Positions 9,135 through 18,874 of a stretch of 47,707 nt of DNA are shown in pieces (the first letter of the stretch is position 1; every line of letters begins with the position of its first letter). This DNA comes from Cryobacterium sp. (GTDB lineage Bacteria > Actinomycetota > Actinomycetes > Actinomycetales > Microbacteriaceae): the NCBI GenBank assembly GCA_014376815.1, contig JACMQV010000167.1, positions 1 through 47,707 on the forward strand, read 5' to 3'. The notes beneath the pieces are model-generated. The model had not been told where the DNA came from, ran no database searches, and saw only the letters and a program-made list of their open reading frames with translations. A program made the translations under genes and the position numbers.

Positions 9135-10108
9135 GAGGCGTCCTGGCTCTCGGTCCGGCGAACGGGGATCGGGCCGCGGCCGAGCACGGCGCGTACCCGC
9201 TGGAAGGGCGTGGGCGGGAGGGTGCGGGCCTTGCCGCGCCCGTAATACCGCTCCAGGTAGTACTGCGGGATCGACAGCACCGAGGTGAGGAAGAGGTACC
9301 AGCAGCTGACCACGAGCAGGAGCTCGACCTGGCGCAGGTTCTGCGACGAGATCTGGGTGGCGACCGTGTACAGCTCGAGCACGGCGATGACCGACAGGAG
9401 CGACGTGTTCTTGAGCATCGAGATCGTCTCGTTGCCCATCGGCGGGATGATCACCCGCATGGCCTGGGGCAGCACCACCTTGAACAGGGTGAACACGGGG
9501 CTCATGCCCACCGAGTAGGCCGCCTCGTACTGGCCTTCGTCGACCGAGAGCATGCCCGAGCGCACGATTTCGGCCGAGTAAGCCGCCTGGTTCAGGGTCA
9601 GGGCGAGCAGCCCCGCCGTGAGCGCCGGGATCAGGGTGTTGGTGTCCACGGAGAAGATCGTGAAGTCCGTGAACGGGATGCCGACCGAGATCTGCGCGTA
9701 GAGCAGACCGAGGTAGCCCCAGAAGACGATCTGGATCAACAGCGGGGTCCCGCGGAAGGCCCACACGTACAGCCAGGCCAGGGTGTTCATCACCGGGTTG
9801 TTCGAGAGCCGCATCACGGCCAGGAGCACCCCGAGAACCGTGGACACCAGCATCGCGACGACGGTGAGCACCACGGTCAGCACGACGCCGCTCAGGATCC
9901 GCGGGTTGAAGATGAACTCGGTGATGGTGGGGTGGTTGATGTTCTCGTTCTGCCACAGGGAGATCCCGAGGCTGACGAAGCCGATCAGCAGGAAGACGGC
10001 GAGGAACCACCGCCACGGATGCCGCAGCGGGACCGCGACGATATCGTCGGGATCGACCTCGATGGCCGGGCCGGCCCCGACCGGGGTCGCCAGTGTCGCG
10101 TGCGGCAT
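9131..10108 (-). CDS. amino-acid ABC transporter permease
   Basis: His/Glu/Gln permease family: YVWAFRGTPLLIQIVFWGY...NQAAYSAEIVRSGMLSVDEGQYEAAYSVGM; start possibly 10144. Confidence 0.92.
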   Translation of the reverse strand: MPHATLATPVGAGPAIEVDPDDIVAVPLRHPWRWFLAVFLLIGFVSLGISLWQNENINHPTITEFIFNPRILSGVVLTVVLTVVAMLVSTVLGVLLAVMRLSNNPVMNTLAWLYVWAFRGTPLLIQIVFWGYLGLLYAQISVGIPFTDFTIFSVDTNTLIPALTAGLLALTLNQAAYSAEIVRSGMLSVDEGQYEAAYSVGMSPVFTLFKVVLPQAMRVIIPPMGNETISMLKNTSLLSVIAVLELYTVATQISSQNLRQVELLLVVSCWYLFLTSVLSIPQYYLERYYGRGKARTLPPTPFQRVRAVLGRGPIPVRRTESQDAS

Positions 10109-10112
10109 CGGC

Positions 10113-11045
10113 TCAGGACCCGAGGTTGATTCCGGCCGCGTCAACGGCGTAGTCGTTCATGTCGTACTTGCTCAGGATCTTCTCGTACGACCCGTCCGCG
10201 ATGACCGCGTCCAGGGCGAGCAGGAGCGCCTTGCTCAGCGCGGCATCCTTCTTCAGCACGCCGATGCCGGTGTGAACCGGGTCGTAGCCCGCGGGGTTGG
10301 CCGGGTCGCGCACGACCTCGAAGAATTTCCCGTCGCCGGCGGTCTGGGCGGCGTAGGCGGCCACGGCGGAGTCCACGACGTCCGCGACGGCTTTGCCCGC
10401 GCGCACGGCGGTCTGCACATCGGTTTCCAGCGGCAGTTCGGAGAGTTTCATCGGGCCGGGGCCGGCATCCGTGCACTCTGTGTCGTAACCGCGGAGGATC
10501 TCGGCCTGCACGGTCGCCTTCTGCACCGCGACTTCCTGGCCGCACAGGTCCAGCACGGTCGCGATCTTGTCGGGGTTGCCGGCCGGAACGAGGATGGAGA
10601 AGCCGGCGTGGAGGTAGTCCACGAAGTCGATGGTCACCTGGCGCTCGGGGGTGTCGTTCATCCCGGACATGATCACGTCGTGCTTGCCGGACTGCAGGGA
10701 GGGGATGATGCTGTCGAAGGCCTGGGTCTGCAGTTCCATGGTGACGCCGAGTTTCGCCCCGATGGCCTGCGCCAGGTCGTAGTCGAAGCCGGTCAGTTTC
10801 TGGTTCTCGTCGAACATCTCCATCGGCGGGAACGGGATGTCGGAGGCGACCTTGATCAGCCCGGCGTCCTTGTACTTCGCGGGCAGGGCCGCCGCGGCTG
10901 CGGCGTCCACATCAGCGGCGGAGGGCGCCTTCTCGTTCGAGGGCGCCGCGTCGGCGGTGGCGCAGGCGGAGAGCGCCAGCGTCGCCGCGATCCCGATCGA
11001 TGCCACCATCAGCCACGACGGACCGGTGCGTTTTTCAGTGTTCAT
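10113..11045 (-). CDS. amino-acid ABC transporter substrate-binding lipoprotein
   Basis: Lipobox LALSAC; FPPMEMFDENQKLTGFDYDLAQAIGAKLG. Confidence 0.93.
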   Translation of the reverse strand: MNTEKRTGPSWLMVASIGIAATLALSACATADAAPSNEKAPSAADVDAAAAAALPAKYKDAGLIKVASDIPFPPMEMFDENQKLTGFDYDLAQAIGAKLGVTMELQTQAFDSIIPSLQSGKHDVIMSGMNDTPERQVTIDFVDYLHAGFSILVPAGNPDKIATVLDLCGQEVAVQKATVQAEILRGYDTECTDAGPGPMKLSELPLETDVQTAVRAGKAVADVVDSAVAAYAAQTAGDGKFFEVVRDPANPAGYDPVHTGIGVLKKDAALSKALLLALDAVIADGSYEKILSKYDMNDYAVDAAGINLGS

Positions 11046-11114
11046 TCGTGCTCTCCAGACTGGGGTGTTGCTCGGGCTGGCCGGGACCGGGTGCGTCCAG
11101 GGGGTTAGGGGTGG

Positions 11115-12224
11115 TTAGAACGTGATGTCCACGGTGGAGGCGGTGAGGTCGGCCAGCACGTCGGGCAGGACCTCGACGCCGATGCCCGGGCCAGTGGGTA
11201 CGCGCAAGTGACCATCCTCCAGCACGAAGGGGGCGGTGAGGTCCTGCGCATAGTAACGATTGGATGCGGAGGTGTCCCCCGGCAGCACGAAGTTCGGCAA
11301 GCCGGCGAGGGCGACGTTCGCGGCCCGGCCGATGCCGGTTTCCAGCATTCCCCCGCACCAGACCGGGACTCCGTGGGCCGCGGCGACGTCATGGATACGG
11401 CGGGCCTCGAGGTAGCCGCCGACCCGGGCGGGCTTGACGTTGATGATGCTGCAGGCGCCGAGGGTGATCGCGGCGGCGGCGTCGCGGGCGGACTCGATGG
11501 ATTCGTCGAGGCAGATCGGGGTCCTGATCAGCCTGGCCAGGGCCGCGTGGCCCAGGATGTCGTCTTCGGCCATGGGCTGCTCCATCAGGAGCAGGTCGAA
11601 GGGGTCGAGGCGGGCGAGGTGACGGGCATCCGCGAGCGTGTACGCGGTGTTCGCGTCCACCTGCAGCAGGATGTCGTCGCCGAACCGCTCCCGCACGGCG
11701 CGGACGGGGGCGAGGTCCCAGCCGGGTTCGATCTTGAGCTTGATCCGCAGGTAGCCCTCCTCGAGGTAACCGCCGACGGCGTCGAGGAGTTCCTCGATCG
11801 AATCCATGATGCCCACCGAGACGCCGGCGGGAACGGTGTCGTGCACCGCACCCAGATAGCCGGCGAAGGAGACCCCGGTTTCTTTGAGCTGGGCGTCGAG
11901 GATGGCCGTTTCGAGCACGGCCTTGGACATCGGGTGGCCCTTCACCGGTGCGAGGGCCCCGGCGACATGCTCGGCGGTCAGCCGGTCCCCGAGTGCCTGG
12001 AGCCTCGGGATCAGGTGGTCGCGAATGACAAGGTCACAGCCGTCGAGGAACTCGGAACTGTAGAGCGGGTCGGGCTCGGCGGCGCACTCGGCCCACCCCT
12101 CGGCGTTCGCGGTGCGCACGCGCACCAGCGTCGTCTCCCGTTCGGTGGCCGTTCCGAAGGATGTCCGGAACGGACTCACCAGGGGCAGAGTGACCCTGCG
12201 CAGTTCGATGTTCTCGATTCTCAT
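11115..12224 (-). CDS. enolase-superfamily N-succinylamino acid racemase / o-succinylbenzoate synthase-like protein
   Basis: KLKIEPG (KxK), LQVDANTAY, LMEQPM, CLDESI, NVKPARVGG, WCGGMLETGIGRA; operon context favours NSAR over MenC. Confidence 0.85.
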   Translation of the reverse strand: MRIENIELRRVTLPLVSPFRTSFGTATERETTLVRVRTANAEGWAECAAEPDPLYSSEFLDGCDLVIRDHLIPRLQALGDRLTAEHVAGALAPVKGHPMSKAVLETAILDAQLKETGVSFAGYLGAVHDTVPAGVSVGIMDSIEELLDAVGGYLEEGYLRIKLKIEPGWDLAPVRAVRERFGDDILLQVDANTAYTLADARHLARLDPFDLLLMEQPMAEDDILGHAALARLIRTPICLDESIESARDAAAAITLGACSIINVKPARVGGYLEARRIHDVAAAHGVPVWCGGMLETGIGRAANVALAGLPNFVLPGDTSASNRYYAQDLTAPFVLEDGHLRVPTGPGIGVEVLPDVLADLTASTVDITF

Positions 12225-13087
12225 TGCTGTCCTCCTGTTTCGAGCCGGTACCAGCCGTCTCGGGTGACTCCGACGGCCGAACGGCCCCTGCCGAATTCCG
12301 TGGTGAAGATCTCCCGCACGCTCGCCCGCCAGGCCGCGGCCTGCTCCGGATCGAGGGTGCGCAGGGCGACGATGTCCGTGGGCACGCGACACCACAGTGC
12401 GTCGCCGCTCAGGGCGACGTTCGGTCGGCCGTCCGGTCCGGTGCCCCGCACGTCGGCGGGGTCGATGTCGGGCAGGACGGTGGCCAGGGGAAGGCCTTCA
12501 CTGCAGGCGACGGACTCGGGGCTCGTCAGCGGCCATACGGCCACCAGCCGGTCGCTCTGGTCGTCGGCGTTGATGTCGTCGTCCATCGGGCCGTAGAAGT
12601 TCTCGAGGTACTCCGTCGCGTGAGCCCCGAGCTTGGTCAGGTTGAACCGGGCATTGCGGCTGACCAGCGGATCGAAGGTCCAGGTCATGGTCTCAATGCC
12701 GCGGGCCAGCGCCCAGGACCGCTGGTGCTGCTTGAGGGCGAAGCCGACACCGGCGTCGGCGAGGCCCGGCAGCACGCCGGCGATCAGGGAGTACATGGAC
12801 GCGTTTCCGGGTGACACGATCGCCGCGGCCGCACCGCAGAGCGTGCCGTCCTCGGTGTACGCGGCCGTGACGTTGCAGCCGGCGTGGCTGATGCTGCGCA
12901 GCAGGTCTGTCGGGATCGGCGCCCCGTGCGGAGAGGTTCCCCAGACGGCGATGAGCAGGGCTTCCACGTCACGGAGGCGATCCAGGTCCGACTCGTCGAC
13001 GACGCGGATCCGGGCCGCCCTCGCCGCGCGGGCCGCGGCGCCGTGCGCCTGGCGGACGAGCGGGCTGGCTTCGAGGCTGAGAGGCAT
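12221..13087 (-). CDS. GNAT-superfamily acyltransferase (COG3375-like)
   Basis: IRVVDESDLDRLRDVEALLIAVWG...FALKQHQRSWALARGIETMTWTFDPLVSRNARFNLTKLGA...YGPMDD; overlaps the racemase start by 4 nt. Confidence 0.8.
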   Translation of the reverse strand: MPLSLEASPLVRQAHGAAARAARAARIRVVDESDLDRLRDVEALLIAVWGTSPHGAPIPTDLLRSISHAGCNVTAAYTEDGTLCGAAAAIVSPGNASMYSLIAGVLPGLADAGVGFALKQHQRSWALARGIETMTWTFDPLVSRNARFNLTKLGAHATEYLENFYGPMDDDINADDQSDRLVAVWPLTSPESVACSEGLPLATVLPDIDPADVRGTGPDGRPNVALSGDALWCRVPTDIVALRTLDPEQAAAWRASVREIFTTEFGRGRSAVGVTRDGWYRLETGGQQ

Positions 13088-13123
13088 GGTCCCAGTGTGG
13101 TCAGAACGCCGCGTCCGATCCTC

Positions 13124-13168
13124 GTCGAGCAGCACAGAGCCTCGCCGGATCTATTGTCGTGCAGCACA
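13124..13168. promoter_or_regulatory. candidate PucR-type operator: near-identical direct repeats GTCG[A/T]GCAGCACA
   Basis: GTCGAGCAGCACA at 13124-13136 and GTCGTGCAGCACA at 13156-13168; 12/13 identical, 32 bp apart, in the divergent intergenic region. Confidence 0.5.
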
Positions 13169-14791
13169 ATGAGCCGCTACGGTTGCGGGGTGGAACAATC
13201 GAATCCGCCTGAACAGGGCATTGGTGTCACCGAGCTGCTGCACGTTCTCGACGGCTCCGGGCTGCGGCTGGCCTCGCACCTGGCCCGGATCCGCCTGCCC
13301 CTGACCAGTCCGACCCTGTACGACCCGCTCGGTGCCGAGACCGGCCGGCGCAGCGGCATCCTCCTGGGGATCGGCCTGCATCCGGCCGCACCGGAATCCG
13401 TGGACGTCGTGCGGACCGCGGCTCGTCGGGGATTCGGCGCGGTCGTCGTCAAGTCGCTCGGGCTGAGCGTCGAGACCCTCGCGGCCGTGGCGGATGCCGA
13501 GGGGATCGCCCTGTTGGTCGTGGACGACGAGCTCGAGTGGCGCCAGGTGGACTCGCTCATGAATTCCGCCCTGACGACGGTGAGCGAGGCAGACAGCTCC
13601 CTCTCGGCCACCCCGGTCGGCGACCTCTTCGCCCTGGCCAACGCGATCGCCGCCCTGATCGGCGGGGCGACCGCGATCGAGGACCTCCAGACGCACATCC
13701 TCGCCTATTCGACCGTGCCGGGGCAGGTGATCGACGGCGATCGGCGGGAGGGCATCCTCGGCCGGCAGGTGCCGGACCTGCCGGAGAACGCCGCGCAGTA
13801 TGCGGCAGTGTTCCGTGCGGCCGGGGCGGTGCGGGTGCCCGGCCTCGCTCCGGGCCTAGGGCGGCTGGCCGTGGCGGTCCGGGCCGGCGTGCAGCCGTTG
13901 GGTTCGATCTGGGTCGTCGACGCGGCGGAGGACCTCGACACCGATGCCCTGAGTGCGCTCGAGCGTGCCGCCGACATCGCCGCGCTGCACCTCCTACGGG
14001 CCCGAAGCACCGCGGACCTGGCCCGTCTGCAGCGCGCCGAGCTACTGCGCCGGCTACTCGAGGGCGGTGACGATTCGCGGCTCCTGGCCACCCAGTTGGG
14101 GCTCGACGCCGCCGGGCCGTTCGTGGTGCTGGCGTTCCAGCCCGATCTGGCGGCGACCGGCGACGAGCTGCGGCTGTTGCGGCTCGTCGACCTGATCGCG
14201 ATCCAGTGCGAGGCTCACCAGCACAACTCCGAATGCGTCGTGATCGGCACCGCGATCTATGCGTTGTTCAGCGGAGCTGCCGGGTCCGAACCGGCGGGCG
14301 TCGAGGCCCTGGCCGGACGGGTCGTGAGCCGCTCGGGGACGGCATTCGGAATCACCGTGCGCGCCTCCGTAGGGTCTGTGGTCTCGGCCCTGGCCGGCAT
14401 CGCACGGTCGCGGCACGATGCCGATCTGGTGCTGCTGCTCGTCGGGGCTCGTCCGGCGGGCGGTGCCGTGGCGAGCGCCGGGGACGAGCGCAGCCAGCTC
14501 ACGCTCCTGGAACTGGCCGAGATCTTCCGCCAGACGCCCCGGCTGGTCTCCGAGCAAGCGGTTCGAGTCCTCGAGACGGATGCCCGCACCGGCAGCGACT
14601 ACGCCAAGACCCTGAGCACCTATCTGGACTGTTCGCGGGATTCGGCCGTGACGGCCGGCCGGTTGTCGGTGCACCAGAACACCCTCCGGTACCGACTGCG
14701 CCGGGCTCAGGAGCTCTTCGAGATCGACCTTGATGATGCGGACGACACCCTGACCCTGTGGCTCAGCCTCCGGCTGGCCGAATTCGACTGA
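13169..14791 (+). CDS. PucR family transcriptional regulator
   Basis: N-terminal purine-catabolism-like domain; C-terminal LSTYLDCSRDSAVTAGRLSVHQNTLRYRLRRAQELFEIDLDDADDTLTLWLSLRL; alternative GTG start at 13190. Confidence 0.9.
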   Translation: MSRYGCGVEQSNPPEQGIGVTELLHVLDGSGLRLASHLARIRLPLTSPTLYDPLGAETGRRSGILLGIGLHPAAPESVDVVRTAARRGFGAVVVKSLGLSVETLAAVADAEGIALLVVDDELEWRQVDSLMNSALTTVSEADSSLSATPVGDLFALANAIAALIGGATAIEDLQTHILAYSTVPGQVIDGDRREGILGRQVPDLPENAAQYAAVFRAAGAVRVPGLAPGLGRLAVAVRAGVQPLGSIWVVDAAEDLDTDALSALERAADIAALHLLRARSTADLARLQRAELLRRLLEGGDDSRLLATQLGLDAAGPFVVLAFQPDLAATGDELRLLRLVDLIAIQCEAHQHNSECVVIGTAIYALFSGAAGSEPAGVEALAGRVVSRSGTAFGITVRASVGSVVSALAGIARSRHDADLVLLLVGARPAGGAVASAGDERSQLTLLELAEIFRQTPRLVSEQAVRVLETDARTGSDYAKTLSTYLDCSRDSAVTAGRLSVHQNTLRYRLRRAQELFEIDLDDADDTLTLWLSLRLAEFD

Positions 14792-16280
14792 GGCGCTTGC
14801 TCGGCAATGTGATCGGCGCCTGTTCCGGATCGACCGTGACCGGTGGTCGGAGCCAGTACTCCGTTCCGGTGCGAATGATCGTCCAGTGCTGATTGTGCAG
14901 CAGCAGATGATGCGGATGGCAGAGCAGCACTCCATCGGCGAGATCGGTGCGCCCCGTGTCTTTCAGCCACTCGTCGATGTGGTGCGCTTCGCTCCAGGCC
15001 GGTGATCTGTCGCAGCCGACCCAGCGGCATCCGCCGTCCCGAACGCCCATCGCGGCACGCTGGTCCTCGGTGAAGAGGCGCTGGTCGCGGCCGACGTTGA
15101 TGATCTGGCCGGTGTCGTCGAATCTGATGCCGCGGGTTCCGGTGTCGCAGAGCAGCCTGTCGATGGTTTCCTGCGAGATCGGGACCGGGCTGCCCTCGAT
15201 CTGCCCGTGACTGGCCTCTGCGGCGGACCCCTGCTCCACAGTCTCAGACTGAATCGTCTGCCCGGGCTGCCCGGGCTGATCCGCCTGACCCGCCGTGATC
15301 GCCTTCTCCGTGACAATCACGCGCACAGACGGGCGGCGGCCGCCGAAGACCCGGCCCGGGTCGGCCTCGCCGGCGATCTTGAGCAGCTGCACAAGGGAGT
15401 CCGCGGCGATCTGTTCGTTGCTGCGCGGGTCGTCCTGCATCTGTGTGGCCCAGGCGGCCCGCTCCTTGTCGACGAACCGCACCCCGCCGCGACGCGGACC
15501 GGTGATGGAGTCGAAGGTGGAGAGCACGAACTCGCCGTCTTCCGGCGCGAAGAGCCCGTTCACGCGAACGTTGCCGTTGCCCAGCCGGTAGACACGCAGG
15601 TAGCGGTCGTCGTAGGCCTGCTTCTCCCTGGCGGCGATACCGGCCTCGTCGAGGGAATCGCGCATCCGCCGGGCGCGCTTGAAGACCTCGTCGGCGTTCA
15701 GGGCCCCCTCGGACAGGAACGACGCCTCCGCAAGCAGCGCCTCGAGCGCCGCCCCGAGCTTCTCCGCTGTGACCGCCTCGTCGATCTTGCCCAGCCCAGC
15801 ACGGATCGACTCCGCAGCGTCGACGGAGAGTGTTCCGGCGGTCACGGCCCGAGCGATCGGCGCCTGCCACGGCACCTTCGCCACGAACGCGGCGACCTCG
15901 GCAGCATCCGCGCCCGGGATCTCCGACGCCGCCTCGACCAGCTTCTCGGCTGCCTCCGTGTCGGCCATCATGGTGCCGACCGCGACGAGCTTGTACGCGT
16001 CCCCCTTCGACGAACCCGTCCACTGCTGAATCAGAGCCTCCGGCGACAGGAATCCCTGCTGCGCCGCCAGACCCGAGTGGCCGAGCTCCGGGCGGGAACG
16101 TCGGGCGATCGTGGCGGCCATCCACGCGGAACGGGTGTCGAGCAGGCGGCGGGCCGCCGCGATCTGCTTCTGCCCGGCCAGCACGGCGGCGTCGGGCAAT
16201 GCCTCATAGTCGGCGCTCGAGGAACCCAGCAGGGCGACGGCATCCGCTGCCCGCCTGAGGTCTTCCGCGAGGTTGGTCAT
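14763..16280 (-). CDS. DUF222 / HNH endonuclease domain protein
   Basis: DUF222-like N-terminus and HNH region GCRWVGCDRSPAWSEAHHIDEW...DGVLLCHPHHLLLHNQHW. Confidence 0.9.
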   Translation of the reverse strand: MTNLAEDLRRAADAVALLGSSSADYEALPDAAVLAGQKQIAAARRLLDTRSAWMAATIARRSRPELGHSGLAAQQGFLSPEALIQQWTGSSKGDAYKLVAVGTMMADTEAAEKLVEAASEIPGADAAEVAAFVAKVPWQAPIARAVTAGTLSVDAAESIRAGLGKIDEAVTAEKLGAALEALLAEASFLSEGALNADEVFKRARRMRDSLDEAGIAAREKQAYDDRYLRVYRLGNGNVRVNGLFAPEDGEFVLSTFDSITGPRRGGVRFVDKERAAWATQMQDDPRSNEQIAADSLVQLLKIAGEADPGRVFGGRRPSVRVIVTEKAITAGQADQPGQPGQTIQSETVEQGSAAEASHGQIEGSPVPISQETIDRLLCDTGTRGIRFDDTGQIINVGRDQRLFTEDQRAAMGVRDGGCRWVGCDRSPAWSEAHHIDEWLKDTGRTDLADGVLLCHPHHLLLHNQHWTIIRTGTEYWLRPPVTVDPEQAPITLPSKRLSRIRPAGG

Positions 16281-16363
16281 GTTCTGAGCATACCTCATGA
16301 AGAACGTATGGTCTATAGTCGATCGCGTCATGTTGAGAAATTTTTAGATAATACATTCGACTC

Positions 16364-17824
16364 TCACCACTGGGTACGGGCACGCTCCTGGGCGACGACC
16401 TCGTCACGGTCGACGAGTCGGCGGAGCCCGGCCAGGGGCTGGGCCATCCGGTGATTGCCGCGGATGCGTGGCTCCACCCGGTCGAGGAAGGCCCAGTACC
16501 CGGCCGTGAACGGGCACGCGTCCTCGCCCAGCCGTTTCTTCGGGTTGAAGGTGCACGAGCCGCAGTAGTCGCTCATCTTCGAGATGTAGGCGCCGCCGGA
16601 GGCATAGGGTTTCGTGGCGACGATTCCGCCGTCGGCGTGCTGGGACATCCCCACGACGTTGGCGGGCATCACCCAGGGTGTGCCGTCGACAAAGGCGTTC
16701 GTGAACCAGTCGGTGAGTTCCGCCGGGCGGTACCCGCGCTGAAGGGCCCAGTTGCCAAGCACCATCAGGCGCTGGATGTGGTGGGCATATCCGGTGCGGC
16801 GCACCTGATCGAGCACGTGACTCACGCATTTCGCCCGCACCCCGCGTCCGTCCAGTTCGAGGAATTCCCGGGGCAGTGGCACCTGCGCGTCCAGATAATT
16901 GCTGCGCCGCACATAGTCCTCACCGAGGTGCCAGTAGAGGTGCCAGACCCAGTCCCGCCAGCCCATGATCTGCCGCACCACCGCCTCCACGCTCTGCAAC
17001 GGCGCTCCCCCCGTCTCGTAAGCCTGGACCACGGCGTCGATCACCTCGCGCGGATGCAGCAGCCCCAGATTGAGCGGAACGCTCAGCCGCGAGTGGGCCA
17101 TCGCGTCGTCGCCGAGCAGTGACGCATCCTCGAACGGTCCGAAATCGCCCAGCCGCGTCTCGACGAAGTCGGCGAGCGCCGCCAGCGCCTCTGCCCGGGT
17201 CGCCGCGAATCGCCGGGGAGCATCCTCCCCGATCAGGCGGATGCGCCCGTCCGCCTGCAGCCGGTCCAGGTCGGCCCGCACCTGTTCGTCGATGTCGTCT
17301 TCGACCGGCCGGTACGGGTCCGGCAGGCCCAGCCCCACTGCTCCTTTCGGCGGCGGCTGACGGTTGTCGTGGTCGAAGTTGAATCGGCCGCCCTCCGGGT
17401 CGGGACCACGCATCAGCAGGCCGGTGTCCGTGCGCACCTGGCGGTAGAAGTGATCCATGACCAGCCGGGAGGGCGGCCGCCCGGCGGCCCACGCGGCGAA
17501 GTCCGCTTCGCTGGTGACGAAGCCGCGGCTGGGCAGCACGCGAGCGTTCAGCTCCCGCACGAGGGCGCGGGAGCCCCAGGAGGTGGGATTGATCACCTCG
17601 AGCTCACGCCCCGCAAGGACGTCCCGGTAGTGCTCGGCCTGGAGGTATTCCACCCGGTCGCCCAGCTCCCTGGCCCGGTGACGCAGGGCGCTGAGGATCA
17701 GGTGCGCCTTGGCCCGATGGTAGGGGCGGCGCCCGAGTACCCCCAGGGCTTCCACCATCACCAGGGGTCCGCCGTCGTCGAAGTGGGGACCGAGCTGATC
17801 GGCAAACAGGAGGCGTGGCGGCAT
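16364..17824 (-). CDS. cryptochrome/photolyase family protein, FeS-BCP / (6-4) photolyase type
   Basis: MPPRLLFADQLGPHF..., MGWRDWVWHLYW, and Cys set AKC...YCGSCTFNPKKRLGEDACPF. Confidence 0.88.
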   Translation of the reverse strand: MPPRLLFADQLGPHFDDGGPLVMVEALGVLGRRPYHRAKAHLILSALRHRARELGDRVEYLQAEHYRDVLAGRELEVINPTSWGSRALVRELNARVLPSRGFVTSEADFAAWAAGRPPSRLVMDHFYRQVRTDTGLLMRGPDPEGGRFNFDHDNRQPPPKGAVGLGLPDPYRPVEDDIDEQVRADLDRLQADGRIRLIGEDAPRRFAATRAEALAALADFVETRLGDFGPFEDASLLGDDAMAHSRLSVPLNLGLLHPREVIDAVVQAYETGGAPLQSVEAVVRQIMGWRDWVWHLYWHLGEDYVRRSNYLDAQVPLPREFLELDGRGVRAKCVSHVLDQVRRTGYAHHIQRLMVLGNWALQRGYRPAELTDWFTNAFVDGTPWVMPANVVGMSQHADGGIVATKPYASGGAYISKMSDYCGSCTFNPKKRLGEDACPFTAGYWAFLDRVEPRIRGNHRMAQPLAGLRRLVDRDEVVAQERARTQW

Positions 17825-17914
17825 GATCCCGAGCCTAGAGGCCCCCGGTTCCCCGGCGTCCTCGTCGCCGAGGTTCCGGGCCGATGCCCAGCAACGACGG
17901 GTTAGCCTCTCTCC

Positions 17915-18817
17915 ATGGGCAGGTTCGTAGAAAGCTGGCGGTCACATCTCCTGGTGACACTCTCCGGGAACAGCGAGGGCCGGCCGAACTGGGTCGACAA
18001 GATCGAACTCGGCGACGACGCGGGTTTCTTCGGCCCGGGCTCGGCCTCGTGGGCCGTTCACGGCGGGATGGCCACGATGGTCGCCGGCATCCGTGCCCTG
18101 CTGATGCAGACCCTGCACCCGGGTGCCATGGCCGGCGTGCATGACTGGTCGCGGTACAGGGAAGACCCTCTCGGGCGCCTCTCCGGGACCATCCAGTGGC
18201 TGGTCACGGTGACCTTCGCCGATACGAACCTGGCCGAGTTCGAATCGTCCCGGGTGGGACGCTTCCACGACCGGGTGACCGGCACCTACCGCGACGCCCA
18301 GGGCATCGAGCGCCCCTATGCGGCCGGGGATCCCGAGCTGCTCGCCTGGGTTCACATCGTCTTCACCGACGCGTTCCTGCAGTCCCACACGATCTGGGGT
18401 GACGCCATCCCGGGCGGGGCCGACGGCTACGTGCGGGAATGGGCGAAGGCGGGAGAGCTGGTGGGGGTGCGGAACCCGCCCCTGTCGGCCACCGAGCTGC
18501 GGCAGCAACTCGACGCGTTCAAGGATGCCGGCGTGCTCAAAAGCGACGAGCGCGTCGCCGAGGCGGTGCGCTTCATCCGCAATCCCCCGCTCCGGCCCGG
18601 GATGATGCCGTTCTACCGGGTCATGTTCGCCGGCGCGGTCGCGTCCATCCCCCGCGAATACCGGGACCTGCTCGGCCTGCGGCGGTCGATGCTGCCCGTG
18701 GTCTGGGGCACGGGCGCGGTGCTCGGCGCGGTGCGGCTCCTGCTCGGACCCACGTCGAGCTCCGAGGACGCGGCCCGCGCCCGGCTCAAGCGCATCGCCG
18801 CCGCTGACCCGGCCTAG
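17915..18817 (+). CDS. oxygenase MpaB family / DUF2236 protein
   Basis: MATMVAGIRALLMQTLHPGAMAGVHDWSRYREDPLGRLSGTIQWLVTVTFAD. Confidence 0.88.
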   Translation: MGRFVESWRSHLLVTLSGNSEGRPNWVDKIELGDDAGFFGPGSASWAVHGGMATMVAGIRALLMQTLHPGAMAGVHDWSRYREDPLGRLSGTIQWLVTVTFADTNLAEFESSRVGRFHDRVTGTYRDAQGIERPYAAGDPELLAWVHIVFTDAFLQSHTIWGDAIPGGADGYVREWAKAGELVGVRNPPLSATELRQQLDAFKDAGVLKSDERVAEAVRFIRNPPLRPGMMPFYRVMFAGAVASIPREYRDLLGLRRSMLPVVWGTGAVLGAVRLLLGPTSSSEDAARARLKRIAAADPA

Positions 18818-18866
18818 AGCTGGCCCGGCCTGGAGCTGGCCCGGCCTAGAGCTGGCCCGGCCTAGA
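18803..18866. repeat. 16-bp tandem repeat, 4 copies (GCTGGCCCGGCCTAGA)
   Basis: Copies at 18803-18818, 18819-18834, 18835-18850, 18851-18866 with at most 1 mismatch each; first copy contains the TAG stop of the DUF2236 gene. Confidence 0.95.
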
Positions 18867-18874
18867 CTCGACGG

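Noticed and set aside
11208-12596. 462-aa ORF (+) antisense to racemase
   Set aside because: Spurious antisense frame; the minus-strand racemase carries all enolase-superfamily motifs.
16281-16363. Possible SOS/LexA box upstream of the HNH gene
   Set aside because: AT-rich promoter-like stretch present, but no GAAC-N4-GTTC-type palindrome found.
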